Below are positions 1 to 9,147 of a stretch of DNA of 64,000 bases, one piece after another; the first letter of the stretch is position 1; every line of letters begins with the position of its first letter. Source of the DNA: Bacteroidota bacterium. Lineage in GTDB: Bacteria > Bacteroidota > Bacteroidia > Bacteroidales > P3. Position numbers and translations under genes: made by a program. Where the stretch lies: positions 1-64,000 of the forward strand of contig JAEZKK010000018.1 of assembly GCA_023415495.1 (NCBI GenBank), in the 5' to 3' direction. The notes beneath the pieces are model-generated. The model searched no databases. It saw only the letters and a list, made by a program, of their open reading frames with translations, and was not told where the DNA came from.

Positions 1-448
1 ATAAATTTTTATCAAGGAAAAAAATAAAAAGACTTGGTTTATTTCGAAAAAGGTCGAATGTTGAGGTTTTTCATCGAAATATTAGAAATTTATTATGAGT
101 AATTAACTATTATTTCTTTCCTCTTGGACTGAGGGTTTGGAATATGCAAATTTCAGGAGCTTATCATATTAACCATATTTAACATCAAAACCTGCATAAT
201 GTTATCAAAATGCAGGTTTTCGGCTGTTTGTGTTAAAATCATTCTTTATCCTCTTTCTCTATGTCCAAAATCAATAGAAAAATTGTTTGATGATAAATTA
301 TGGAATTTCAATTAGGGTGAATCTTTGACAAAGTCAGGAAAAATCTTTTGAAGTTTTTCAAGGAGTAAACTCACTAATGCCGTTTTCTTTCGAGATATAA
401 TTTTCATAACTTGGCAACATATGAAAATTATATCAAGGGAAAATATCT
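1..448. other. Gene-free left edge with two hairpins
   Basis: I see no coding region here. Two perfect inverted repeats stand out: an 11-bp stem at 187-197/210-220 that ends in TTTT on the plus strand and begins with AAAA, and a 15-bp stem at 394-408/420-434 just past the stop of the minus-strand gene. The rest is AT-rich sequence without recognisable motifs. Confidence 0.6.
187..220. terminator. Bidirectional terminator-like hairpin
   Basis: AAAACCTGCAT at 187-197 pairs perfectly with ATGCAGGTTTT at 210-220 across a 12-nt loop. The flanking A4 and T4 make it usable on either strand. It lies downstream of the minus-strand gene ending at 449 and may also serve a gene left of the window. Confidence 0.55.
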
Positions 449-2551
449 TTAATTAGGAATTGTCTCTTGGAAATTACTTATTCTTTTTGTTGTATTGAAG
501 TTGTATTCTGGATATTGAAATACTCCAAAGCATTTTTCTGTTTCTTCTTCTGTGTAATACCAAATACTTGCGTATTGAGAAATATCTTCTTTTAAAGAAT
601 CTAACTGTCTGAGATACTCAGCAATTGATTTATTCTCTCTAATATAAACATGTTTAATATCATCTATTATTGGGCTATGGTTTCGAGTTGAATCATGTTC
701 GAATTCCAATATCCTTTGACCATATTTACTTATCCCAATTACTCTAAATGTCATGCTCTTGCCTATTGCTGGAATATTTAAAACATTTCTATCAGAAGCT
801 AAAAATGGAATATTCTCTTTATTCAAGAAGTCGTTTAATATCTCTTTGATATTAGGCTTGCCTCTAAGTGATTTAAGCAATTGGATTGATTTTTCCTGAC
901 TAATTTGCCCTAATACCTTTTCCTCGTTTTTCTCCTGAGCCGATCTGCTAATAGGAGAGTATACTGCATAGTTTTCCTTAAAACCCTTAACCGAAAAAGT
1001 ATAATAAGGAAGAACTCCAAGTGAGTTTAATTCTTGACGAAGTTTAATATTATGCCCCTTTCGAGAAACAGCAACATTATATACTAATTGATTAGTAATC
1101 CTCCATCCAATGGAAAGTATTTTTTCAATAGATTCTTTAGCTTTTGGAGTTATTTCTAAAGGAGTTTGGAAATGAGTTTGAATAACAAATTGCTCTATTC
1201 CTATTTTCAATGATTTTTCTCTAAACTCTTTAAGTATTTCTATTAGCTCATCATCAATCCTCATTGGCAGATATGCAAGCAATCTTGAGCCTAAACGTAC
1301 TCTTTTAATTTCTGCATACTTTTCTCCATCCTCTCTATTTATATTTGCCAAGTGTTTTCTTTTAGCCATTCTATATATAGAGTCTAAGATATTCTTAAGA
1401 GTTTTATTTTTGCTCATTAGAGCATCTCCTCCAGTTAGTAAAATATCTCTTATTTGAGTATCGTTCTCAAAGTAATTCATTAAGCTATGAAGCTTTTTGT
1501 CCCATGACTCTTTTGGGGCTAAATTTGAAAGATTGAAATTAAGCCTTGAGGATTGAAAATCATACATTCTCTGACAAGATGCACAAAGCCCTCCACAAGC
1601 CCTTCCTCTTGTATCAGGAATAAGTATTGCAACCTCAGGATATCTTCTATGAATATTCCTCCCTTCTGGTAATAACCAACCAGCAGCATTAGGTTTGCCT
1701 TCTTCAATTATATCCTCTCTCTCCCATGCTTTAATATTTCCATAGGTTTCAATTAATTCTGAAGAATAAAGTACATAGCTTCTTAAAGAATAATCGTCAA
1801 AAGAATTATCAACGCATATTAAAGAAAGATAATAAGGTGTATAGAAAAAAGGCATATTCTTTTTCTTTGCCAAAGATAAAGTATCCATTATCTCTTTAGA
1901 AAGACTAAAACCAAGGAATTTATTTAATTCATTTGGGCTTTTAATTGCCATAGAAAGATGGAAACGATAATTCTCCCACCACTTTTCTACTTTAATATAT
2001 TTCTCATTATGGCTTAAACTATCTTCAAATTGATATTTAGAAGATAAATCCTTTCTTTTTTCTATTTTCTCGATTAGCAGATTAATTATTCTTTTCTTAT
2101 TCTCTTCTCTTTTATCTTGTATATTTTCATCTAAGCCGCTATCCCATCTATTAATAAATGTATCGAGTTTAAGTGATTTTTCCTTGTGAATTAACTTCTT
2201 CTCTAAGGGTAGAAATAAAAAGAATAAATCAATATATAAATCTTTAGAAACACTTTGGTCGATATTTTCATTCTTAAGAAAATCATATAGATAATTAAGT
2301 GTTTCTATCTTAATCTCTTCTTGTCTTGATAGCTCATAAACGTATTTAGAATTAAAATTAATCAATTCTAAAAGTAATTTTTTGTATTTTGAATCCAGTA
2401 ATTTTGAATCTATAATTTTTTCTTTAAGACTTGCTATAAAGTCTGAAAAAATATTAGAATTAGAAACAAGTGAAACAAAATCAGGTAATTCTTGTTGAAA
2501 TAGGGCTTTGATTTCTAAATATTCTTGATATACTATGTTCTTTATTTCCAT
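449..2551 (-). CDS. KamA-family radical SAM protein (lysine 2,3-aminomutase-like)
   Basis: A 700-residue protein with a radical SAM cluster motif RACGGLCASCQ (CxxxCxxC), followed by ILLTGGDAL, the arrangement seen in lysine 2,3-aminomutase and its relatives, which use SAM and pyridoxal phosphate to shift amino groups. About 300 residues of charged helical sequence precede the cluster, so it is much longer than classical KamA (about 420). The GGGGK segment that carries the PLP lysine in clostridial KamA is not present; NIPAIGKS at the corresponding place is the nearest match. Substrate is therefore unknown. It is the last gene of a minus-strand run (dnaB, exported protein, this gene) with a 35-bp gap upstream. 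Start ATG is the first in frame after the neighbour's stop. Confidence 0.8.
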   Translation of the reverse strand: MEIKNIVYQEYLEIKALFQQELPDFVSLVSNSNIFSDFIASLKEKIIDSKLLDSKYKKLLLELINFNSKYVYELSRQEEIKIETLNYLYDFLKNENIDQSVSKDLYIDLFFLFLPLEKKLIHKEKSLKLDTFINRWDSGLDENIQDKREENKKRIINLLIEKIEKRKDLSSKYQFEDSLSHNEKYIKVEKWWENYRFHLSMAIKSPNELNKFLGFSLSKEIMDTLSLAKKKNMPFFYTPYYLSLICVDNSFDDYSLRSYVLYSSELIETYGNIKAWEREDIIEEGKPNAAGWLLPEGRNIHRRYPEVAILIPDTRGRACGGLCASCQRMYDFQSSRLNFNLSNLAPKESWDKKLHSLMNYFENDTQIRDILLTGGDALMSKNKTLKNILDSIYRMAKRKHLANINREDGEKYAEIKRVRLGSRLLAYLPMRIDDELIEILKEFREKSLKIGIEQFVIQTHFQTPLEITPKAKESIEKILSIGWRITNQLVYNVAVSRKGHNIKLRQELNSLGVLPYYTFSVKGFKENYAVYSPISRSAQEKNEEKVLGQISQEKSIQLLKSLRGKPNIKEILNDFLNKENIPFLASDRNVLNIPAIGKSMTFRVIGISKYGQRILEFEHDSTRNHSPIIDDIKHVYIRENKSIAEYLRQLDSLKEDISQYASIWYYTEEETEKCFGVFQYPEYNFNTTKRISNFQETIPN

Positions 2552-2586
2552 TCTTGATTTGTATTCAGTAAATAATCAACAAATTA

Positions 2587-3861
2587 CTATGTTTTTTGTT
2601 TTTCTTTTTTTGCTGCGGGGAATAGAATATTATTTAGAATAAGCCTGAATCCTGGAGAATTTGGAAATAGATTTAAGTCTGTTACAGGGTCTCCAATATA
2701 GTGTTGGTAATCCTCTGGGTCATGCCCTCCTAAAAAAGTCCAAGTACCTTTACCATAGGTGCCGTGAATATATCTTACTTCGTCGAAAGATTTGTTCTCA
2801 GCAAGAACAATAACATTTGATTTAAGTAGTTTCTTGTCAAAAGCTGTACTTTGTCCCATAAACCCTTTGACTATTCTTGTATGGTTTTGAGTTAGCATAG
2901 TTGGAATCCAATCCCATTTTGCTGAGAAGTCGAAAAGTACAAATAAATCATTCTTTTGATCAATATTTCTTGGTCTTCTCTCGGTTACGTCAATATTTGA
3001 GATTTCGTATTTATAAGGGTCTGTTTCAATCTTAAAATCTTTGAAAGCAAAACATTTTGAATAATCTAATTTGCTTTGAGCATTAATATCCATAGGGTCG
3101 CCATCAAACATATAATCGCAAATATCAACCCCTTCTGCAGCTAAAGCAATATCGTAAGAGTCAGGTGCAGAACACATGGCGAACATAAAGCCTCCCCCAG
3201 AAACAAAATCTCTAATCTTTTTCGCAACTCCTAATTTTAATTGACTAACCTTTGTGAAACCAAGCTTGACAGCCATTTCTTCGTTGTTCTTTACATCGTC
3301 GATATACCATTTTGCATTACGATAGGAAGCCCAAAACTTTCCGTATTGACCTGTAAAATCCTCATGATGAAGATGTAGCCAATCGTAAATTGGAAGAACT
3401 CCATTAATTACTTCCTCATCATAAACCACATCATAAGGAATTTCAGCGTAAGTAAGAACAAGAGTTACGGCATCATCCCATGGAAGTTTGGACTTAGGAG
3501 AATAAACAGCAATTTTAGGAGCCCTATGTAATTTAACAACATCCATATTTTCCTGAGGTTGGGAAATTTGATTGATTATTTGATTTGCTTGAATGTCGGC
3601 GATACTGCTATATGTAATCCCTCTTAGCTTGCACTCTCTCTCAATATTTTCATTATAAGGGATAAGAAAGGCACCTCCTCTATAATTTAACAACCAGCTT
3701 ATTTCTATATTTTTATCTAATACCCAATAAGCAATACCGTAAGATTTAAGATGGTTTTTCTGAGTTTCATCCATGGGAATAAGAATATATAAAGCAAAGC
3801 TATTTAAACCAAGCAACAAGGCTAATGCTAAAATTACAATTCTTATATATTTTATTCTCAT
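2587..3861 (-). CDS. Conserved exported Bacteroidota protein (often auto-named asparagine synthetase B)
   Basis: A 424-residue protein beginning with a hydrophobic signal segment (about residues 5-24) followed by YILIPMDETQ. I recognise the type from Bacteroidota genomes, where it is often labelled asparagine synthetase B, but I see neither an N-terminal glutaminase cysteine nor an SGGxDS pyrophosphatase loop, so that name is not supported. The middle (PKIAVYSPK, then WDDAVTLVLTYAEIPYDVVYD) and GGGFMFAMCSAPDSYD resemble a glutamine-amidotransferase-like fold of the kind found in glycan-related proteins, which is only an inference. Likely periplasmic. It lies 23 bp downstream of dnaB and 35 bp upstream of the KamA-like gene on the same strand. 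Confidence 0.6.
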   Translation of the reverse strand: MRIKYIRIVILALALLLGLNSFALYILIPMDETQKNHLKSYGIAYWVLDKNIEISWLLNYRGGAFLIPYNENIERECKLRGITYSSIADIQANQIINQISQPQENMDVVKLHRAPKIAVYSPKSKLPWDDAVTLVLTYAEIPYDVVYDEEVINGVLPIYDWLHLHHEDFTGQYGKFWASYRNAKWYIDDVKNNEEMAVKLGFTKVSQLKLGVAKKIRDFVSGGGFMFAMCSAPDSYDIALAAEGVDICDYMFDGDPMDINAQSKLDYSKCFAFKDFKIETDPYKYEISNIDVTERRPRNIDQKNDLFVLFDFSAKWDWIPTMLTQNHTRIVKGFMGQSTAFDKKLLKSNVIVLAENKSFDEVRYIHGTYGKGTWTFLGGHDPEDYQHYIGDPVTDLNLFPNSPGFRLILNNILFPAAKKEKQKT

Positions 3862-3884
3862 CGTTTACACATTAAAATTTTCTT

Positions 3885-5420
3885 TTAGAAAGGAGCTAAA
3901 TCATCATCTTCTTTTAAATCCGAATTCATCTTGGAAGGGACAGTAAAGGATTGAGAAGAACTGTCAAAATCAGTATTCAAAGGCATTAAAGCTCCTCCTC
4001 CTATATCTGTTTCCAATTGGGTCGAATTTGTAAACTTTGCAAACTTAGCAATAAACCTTAGTCTTGCCTCACCTACAGCTCCTGAACGGTGTTTTGCTAA
4101 AATAATATCAGCCATACCCAATGTCGAACCCTTATCGTCACTATCCATTCCGTAATACTCTGGACGATAAATAAACATTACTATATCTGCATCCTGTTCA
4201 ATAGCTCCAGACTCTCTTAAGTCGGAAAGCATAGGCTTCTTACTTCCTCCACGAGTCTCAACAGCACGAGAAAGTTGAGAAAGAGAAAGAACAGGTATAT
4301 TTAATTCTTTTGATAACGCTTTTAATTGACGAGATATTGTAGAGATTTCTTGTTCACGATTTCCAAGTTTCATATCTGTCCCTCCATGCATTAATTGGAG
4401 ATAATCGATAAATACCATTTGGATATCGTATTTTTGTTTTAATCTTCTACATTTTGCTCTAAGCTCAAAAATTGAGAGTTGAGGTGTATCGTCAATATAG
4501 ATAGGAGCTTTTACTAATGGCTCGACACCCTTCTTAAGTATTTCGTTTTGCCAATTATCCAATTGGTCTCCTTTTTTCAATGCCTCACCAGGTATTTCTG
4601 TTTCAGATGAAATCAACCTCATCATCAACTCAATTGCAGTCATCTCAAGAGAGAAGAAAGCAACAGGGATATTAAAATCAACTGCCATATTTCTTGCTAA
4701 GGAAAGTGCAAAGGCTGTTTTCCCCATTGCTGGTCTGGCAGCTAATATAATTAATGTACCCTTATGAAAACCTCCAGTTAGTTTATCTAATTCCGTAAAT
4801 CCTGTTGGAACACCAGTAGTTCTTCCACCAGATTTTTGAGCATCTTCTATTTCCTTCATAGCTTGGAAAACTAAGCTTTGAGTATCTTGGAAATCGCTAC
4901 GGAAATTATTATCATTAATCTCCATTAGGTGAGTTTCAGTCTTATCCAAAAGATTTACAACGTCTGTAGTCTCTTCATAAGCCTCTTTAATGGTTTCTGT
5001 AGAAACTCTAATCAATTCTCTCTGAATAAATTTCTCTGATAATATTCTTGCATGGTATTCTATATGTGCTCCTGAGGTAACCTTAGAAGTAAGAGAAGAA
5101 ATCTTATAAGCTCCCCCAACCATTTCAAGGCTTCCATTCTTTTTAAGCTGTTGCACAACAGTAAGCATATCCACAGGAGAAGAGGATTGGAATAATTGTC
5201 TAATTGCTTTGAATATTTCTCTATGTTCTGGATTATAAAAATACTCTTCTTTTATAATATCTATCGAGTTTGTTACTGCATCCTGATCCAATAACAAACC
5301 ACCCAAAACGCTTTCCTCAAGCTCAATTGCCTGTGGTGGGATTCTCCCATTCAAAGTAAAAGCTTGTTCGTAAGTAAGCCTTTTGGTTTTTGTCTTAAAA
5401 GAGTTATTTATATTATCCAT
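3885..5420 (-). CDS. dnaB: Replicative DNA helicase DnaB
   Basis: A DnaB-type hexameric helicase that unwinds the replication fork. The N-terminal DnaB domain (PPQAIELEESVLGGLLLD) is followed by the RecA-like ATPase with Walker A ARPAMGKT (about residue 235), the Walker B stretch MVFIDYLQLM, and LSQLSRAVETR with the C-terminal RHRSGAVG-like KHRSGAVGEARL. At 511 residues it has the usual length; no intein. The reading frame stays open upstream to a TTG at 5429, but that TTG is part of a TATTTTTG promoter box (5427-5434), so the ATG at 5420 is chosen. Only six bases separate that box from the ATG, suggesting a very short or absent 5' UTR. Confidence 0.96.
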   Translation of the reverse strand: MDNINNSFKTKTKRLTYEQAFTLNGRIPPQAIELEESVLGGLLLDQDAVTNSIDIIKEEYFYNPEHREIFKAIRQLFQSSSPVDMLTVVQQLKKNGSLEMVGGAYKISSLTSKVTSGAHIEYHARILSEKFIQRELIRVSTETIKEAYEETTDVVNLLDKTETHLMEINDNNFRSDFQDTQSLVFQAMKEIEDAQKSGGRTTGVPTGFTELDKLTGGFHKGTLIILAARPAMGKTAFALSLARNMAVDFNIPVAFFSLEMTAIELMMRLISSETEIPGEALKKGDQLDNWQNEILKKGVEPLVKAPIYIDDTPQLSIFELRAKCRRLKQKYDIQMVFIDYLQLMHGGTDMKLGNREQEISTISRQLKALSKELNIPVLSLSQLSRAVETRGGSKKPMLSDLRESGAIEQDADIVMFIYRPEYYGMDSDDKGSTLGMADIILAKHRSGAVGEARLRFIAKFAKFTNSTQLETDIGGGALMPLNTDFDSSSQSFTVPSKMNSDLKEDDDLAPF

Positions 5421-5426
5421 AGTCTG

Positions 5427-5455
5427 CAAAAATACATGATTTTTTTTTAATTCAA
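5427..5455 (-). promoter_or_regulatory. dnaB promoter
   Basis: Minus-strand TATTTTTG at 5427-5434 with a TTG at 5453-5455, matching the Bacteroidota -7/-33 pattern with slightly short spacing. It fixes the dnaB start at 5420. Confidence 0.55.
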
Positions 5456-5479
5456 GATAGATTAATAGTTAAGAAATCC

Positions 5480-6466
5480 CTATTTATTCAGACTAATCAT
5501 GTATTCCATTATCTGAATTGCATTTGTAGCAGCACCTTTTCTAAGATTATCTGAAACTATCCAAAGGTTTAGAGTATTTGGGTTTGAAAAATCTCTTCTA
5601 ATCCTCCCAACAAATACTTCATCACTATTTTCAGAGTATAGAGGCATTGGATATTTGTTTTCCTTAATATTATCAACAAGAGTTACTCCTTTGAAATTTG
5701 AGAGCAAATCAAACACTTCGCTTAATTCAAAATCGTTGTAAAATTCAACATTAACAGCTTCGCTATGACCTCCAACAACAGGAACTCTTACAACAGTAGC
5801 ACTAAGAGCGATACTATTATCATTAAAAATTTTCCTTGTTTCATTCAGAAGTTTTTCCTCCTCACTTGTATACCCATTTTCAAGAAAATCACCTCCATGA
5901 GGAAATAGATTTCTATGAATAGGATATGGATAAGCCATATCTGCTTTAGTATTTTTTTCTTCAGCATTTAATTGATTCAAGGCATTGACTCCAGTTCCTG
6001 TTACACTTTGATATGTTGAGATAATTATCCTTTTGATTTTGTATTTTTGATGTAATGGAGCAAGTGCCATAACCATTTGTATTGTAGAACAATTAGGGTT
6101 TGCAATAATATTATTGTTAGGCTTAATACTATTTGAATTAATTTCAGGAACAACAAGGGGAACGCACTCATCCATTCTCCAAGCCGATGAATTATCAATT
6201 ACTTTACAGCCATTCTTTGCGAATAATGGAGCATAAAGTTTTGAAGTATTTCCTCCTGCAGAAAAAATAGCATAATCGCAATTAGCCTTTATTGCCTCTT
6301 CAATCCCAATTACTTTAATTTTTCTATTAGCAAAAATAATTTCCTTTCCTATACTCTTACTTGAGGCAACAGGAATGATGTCTTCATTTTCAAAACCTCT
6401 TTCCTCTAAAACCTTAAGTATAACGCTGCCAACCAAACCAGTAGCACCCACAACAGCTATCTTCAT
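5480..6466 (-). CDS. asd: Aspartate-semialdehyde dehydrogenase
   Basis: Catalyses NADPH-dependent reduction of aspartyl phosphate to aspartate semialdehyde, the branch point to lysine/diaminopimelate, threonine and methionine. The N-terminal Rossmann motif VGATGLVGSVILKVLEERGF is followed by NPNCSTIQMVMAL with the catalytic cysteine and GGHSEAVNVEF with the substrate-binding histidine. The length of 328 residues is normal. It follows the ClC channel gene by 16 bp on the same strand and probably shares its transcript. dapB, the later diaminopimelate enzyme, lies elsewhere in this window at 40952-41695. Confidence 0.96.
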   Translation of the reverse strand: MKIAVVGATGLVGSVILKVLEERGFENEDIIPVASSKSIGKEIIFANRKIKVIGIEEAIKANCDYAIFSAGGNTSKLYAPLFAKNGCKVIDNSSAWRMDECVPLVVPEINSNSIKPNNNIIANPNCSTIQMVMALAPLHQKYKIKRIIISTYQSVTGTGVNALNQLNAEEKNTKADMAYPYPIHRNLFPHGGDFLENGYTSEEEKLLNETRKIFNDNSIALSATVVRVPVVGGHSEAVNVEFYNDFELSEVFDLLSNFKGVTLVDNIKENKYPMPLYSENSDEVFVGRIRRDFSNPNTLNLWIVSDNLRKGAATNAIQIMEYMISLNK

Positions 6467-6482
6467 ATTTCTTTCTTTTTTT

Positions 6483-8291
6483 CTATTCTTCTGAGAATGT
6501 ACTTACATATTTCCTATATTCAGAGAAAACGTTAGCTCTTGATAAGAATCCTTCAAATTTACCTTTATTAACAACAGCTAATGTGTATCTGTCAGAGCCT
6601 TTAAACTTAGCAATCATGGATTCTAAACTTTCAGAAATATCTACAGTAAAATGTTCTGAGTATTTACAAAAGTCCATAACCTCAAACTCATCATAATACT
6701 CAGGTTTAAACATTAAATTTCTAATCTCATCAATCAAAACAACTCCTAAAAAATTATTTTCCTTATCCACAACAGGGAAAAAGTTTCTATTACTCTTTTC
6801 AATAGCCTTCACTATATCTCTTAGAGTTGAATCAGGTAAAAGCTTAATAAAGTTTTTCTCTATCAATTTTGACTTATTAATCAACCTTAGAGCATTTTTA
6901 TCTTTATTATGTGTAAGAAGATTACCCCCAATGGCTAATTCTTCAGCATAAATTGAGTATTTATTAATAGGTTTTACAACTAAGTAGCATACAACACAAG
7001 CAATCATTAAAGGAGCAAATAAGGCATAGCCTCCTGTTATTTCAGCTAAAAGAAAGGTTGCAGTAAGAGGAGAGTGCATAATACCAGTCATAACAGCAGC
7101 CATCCCAACAAGTGCGAAATTACTCTCTTGTACTTCTAAGAGTCCACTCATATTGATAACCCTCCCTACAAAGAATCCAGTAAAACCACCAATAAAAAGA
7201 GAAGGAGCAAAGACCCCTCCAACCCCCCCAGAGGATGTTGTTACTGTAGTTGCAATAGCCTTTAGAAAAATAATAGCTAATAATACTCCAAGAAACATAT
7301 ATTTACTGTCCCTGTAAGGATAGAAGATTGAATTATTGAATATCTTAGTTGTATCCTCACTTAAAAGGTCATTCAAAGCCGAATAACCTTCCCCAAAAAG
7401 AGGAGGGAATAGAAAGATTAATACTCCAAGTGAAATGCCTCCAATAATTAGCTTCTTATACATTGAATATAATTTAAATCTTTTCGCTATCCATTTATTT
7501 ATTTTGAGATAGTAGAGAGAAATAACAGCAGCAATTATACCTAAAAATATAAATCCAGGGATTTTAATTAATTCAAATGGAGTTGTAACTTGATAATAAA
7601 ATTCTACTTCCTGACCTAAAAAGAAATAGGAAATCATAGCAGAGGTAATTGCAGATATTAATAGAGGAATAGCAGCTGTCATTGTTAGGTCTATCATTAA
7701 TACCTCGAATACAAAAATTATCCCTGCAATAGGAGCCTTGAAAGCTCCCGCAATTCCTCCTGCTGCACCACAGCCTATCATAATGATTGTTGCTCTTTTT
7801 TGCAATCTCCCCAAACGAGCAAGATTAGACCCTAACGCACTTCCTGTATAAACAATAGGAGCTTCCAGGCCAACAGAGCCTCCAAAAGCAACAGTTATTG
7901 AGGAAGTAAGAATTGAAGAATAAGTATTATGGGGCTTAATTCTTCCATTCTTTCTACTCATTGCATACATAACCTTACTAACTCCATGGCTTAAATCGTC
8001 CTTAATAAAATATTTTAATAGGAGTACTGTAATAGTAATCCCTATCATAGGATAGACAAGAAAGAGGAAATTAGAACTATCGACAGAAAACCAAGCAGAG
8101 TCTGTTATAAACAAATAAGTATAATGTACAGTGTTTTTTAAAACTACTGAAGCCAATCCACAAGCAATCCCAACAAGCAATGCCATAAAGGTCATATACT
8201 GTAATTCAGTCAGATTCTTCATTCTCCAAATCTGAAATACTTTATAATAGTTCTTGTTTTGATATTCTTTAATTAGGTCGATTATTTTCAT
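6483..8291 (-). CDS. ClC-family chloride channel/transporter with CBS domains
   Basis: A ClC-type anion channel or H+/Cl- exchanger of the inner membrane. The selectivity motifs are visible: GSVGLEAPIVYTGSALGS (equivalent of GREGP) and GGVGGVFAPSLFIGGFTG (GxFxP). About ten hydrophobic helices occupy residues 35-445, and a C-terminal pair of CBS domains follows (LLPDSTLRDIVKAIEKSN and later ISESLESMIAKFKGS). The second glutamate of the gating motif is retained in GLEAP. The frame extends to a GTG at 8300, but that base lies at the edge of a minus-strand TAAATTTG box (8300-8307), so the ATG at 8291 is preferred. It is the first gene of a unit with asd. Confidence 0.92.
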   Translation of the reverse strand: MKIIDLIKEYQNKNYYKVFQIWRMKNLTELQYMTFMALLVGIACGLASVVLKNTVHYTYLFITDSAWFSVDSSNFLFLVYPMIGITITVLLLKYFIKDDLSHGVSKVMYAMSRKNGRIKPHNTYSSILTSSITVAFGGSVGLEAPIVYTGSALGSNLARLGRLQKRATIIMIGCGAAGGIAGAFKAPIAGIIFVFEVLMIDLTMTAAIPLLISAITSAMISYFFLGQEVEFYYQVTTPFELIKIPGFIFLGIIAAVISLYYLKINKWIAKRFKLYSMYKKLIIGGISLGVLIFLFPPLFGEGYSALNDLLSEDTTKIFNNSIFYPYRDSKYMFLGVLLAIIFLKAIATTVTTSSGGVGGVFAPSLFIGGFTGFFVGRVINMSGLLEVQESNFALVGMAAVMTGIMHSPLTATFLLAEITGGYALFAPLMIACVVCYLVVKPINKYSIYAEELAIGGNLLTHNKDKNALRLINKSKLIEKNFIKLLPDSTLRDIVKAIEKSNRNFFPVVDKENNFLGVVLIDEIRNLMFKPEYYDEFEVMDFCKYSEHFTVDISESLESMIAKFKGSDRYTLAVVNKGKFEGFLSRANVFSEYRKYVSTFSEE

Positions 8292-8330
8292 ATAAGCCAC
8301 AAATTTACTTCATTTTTTTATTTTAAGTCG

Positions 8331-8338
8331 TATATTTG
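8331..8338 (+). promoter_or_regulatory. xth promoter -7 box
   Basis: TATATTTG at 8331-8338, 17 bases before the xth start. A minus-strand TAAATTTG (8300-8307) sits back to back with it in front of the ClC gene, so this short intergenic region looks like a divergent promoter. No clear TTG at -33 on the plus strand. Confidence 0.5.
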
Positions 8339-8355
8339 CTAAAAAATTAAAGCAA

Positions 8356-9120
8356 ATGAAGATTATATCCTATAATGTTAATGGAATAAGGGCAGCACTC
8401 ACAAAGGGTTTGGCTCAATGGTTAGAAGAAGAAAAACCTGATGTAGTATGTATTCAGGAAACAAAAGCTCAAGTTGAGCAAATCCCTGTTTTGGAGTTTA
8501 ATGCTTTGGGCTATGAATGCTATTGTATTTCTGCTAAGAAGAAAGGTTATAGCGGTGTTGCAATACTTACTAAAATCAAACCTGACCATATAGAATATGG
8601 AATGGGAATTGAAAAATATGATAATGAAGGCAGAATGATTAGAGCTGATTTTGGAGACTTGTCTGTCTTCTCTGTCTATCACCCTTCTGGAACTTCGGGA
8701 GATGAAAGGCAGGCTTTCAAAATGCAGTGGCTTGAGGATTTTGAGAATTATATAGAAGAACTATCTAAACAAAGACCTAATATGGTGATTTGTGGAGATT
8801 ATAATATTTGTCATAGAGAAATAGATATTCACGACCCAAAAGGGAATGCTAAGAATTCAGGTTTCTTACCAGAGGAAAGAGAGTGGATAGATGGGTTTAT
8901 TAATAAAGGATATATAGATAGTTTCCGTTTTATTAATAAAGACGTAAAGGATAGGTATTCGTGGTGGAGCTATAGGTTTAACTCAAGAGCAAACAATAAG
9001 GGTTGGAGAATTGACTATTGTATGATTAGCCAAAATATTCAAGACAGAATAAAAAACGCTGATATTCACGAAAACGTTTTCCACTCCGACCATTGCCCTA
9101 TTAGTGTAGAAATTGGTTGA
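8356..9120 (+). CDS. xth: Exodeoxyribonuclease III (AP endonuclease)
   Basis: Base-excision-repair nuclease of the exonuclease-endonuclease-phosphatase superfamily: cuts at abasic sites and trims 3' ends. The order of motifs is complete: ISYNVNGIRAAL at the start (metal-binding Asn), CIQETKAQ (catalytic Glu), GDYNICHREIDIHDP (Asp/Asn active site), WWSYRFNSR, WRIDYCMIS and SDHCPISVEI with the terminal catalytic His. At 254 residues it has the family's normal length. It is a single-gene unit convergent with rsmG, 27 bp away. Confidence 0.96.
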   Translation: MKIISYNVNGIRAALTKGLAQWLEEEKPDVVCIQETKAQVEQIPVLEFNALGYECYCISAKKKGYSGVAILTKIKPDHIEYGMGIEKYDNEGRMIRADFGDLSVFSVYHPSGTSGDERQAFKMQWLEDFENYIEELSKQRPNMVICGDYNICHREIDIHDPKGNAKNSGFLPEEREWIDGFINKGYIDSFRFINKDVKDRYSWWSYRFNSRANNKGWRIDYCMISQNIQDRIKNADIHENVFHSDHCPISVEIG

Positions 9121-9147
9121 GATTAATTTAGTTTTTAGAAAAGAGAA

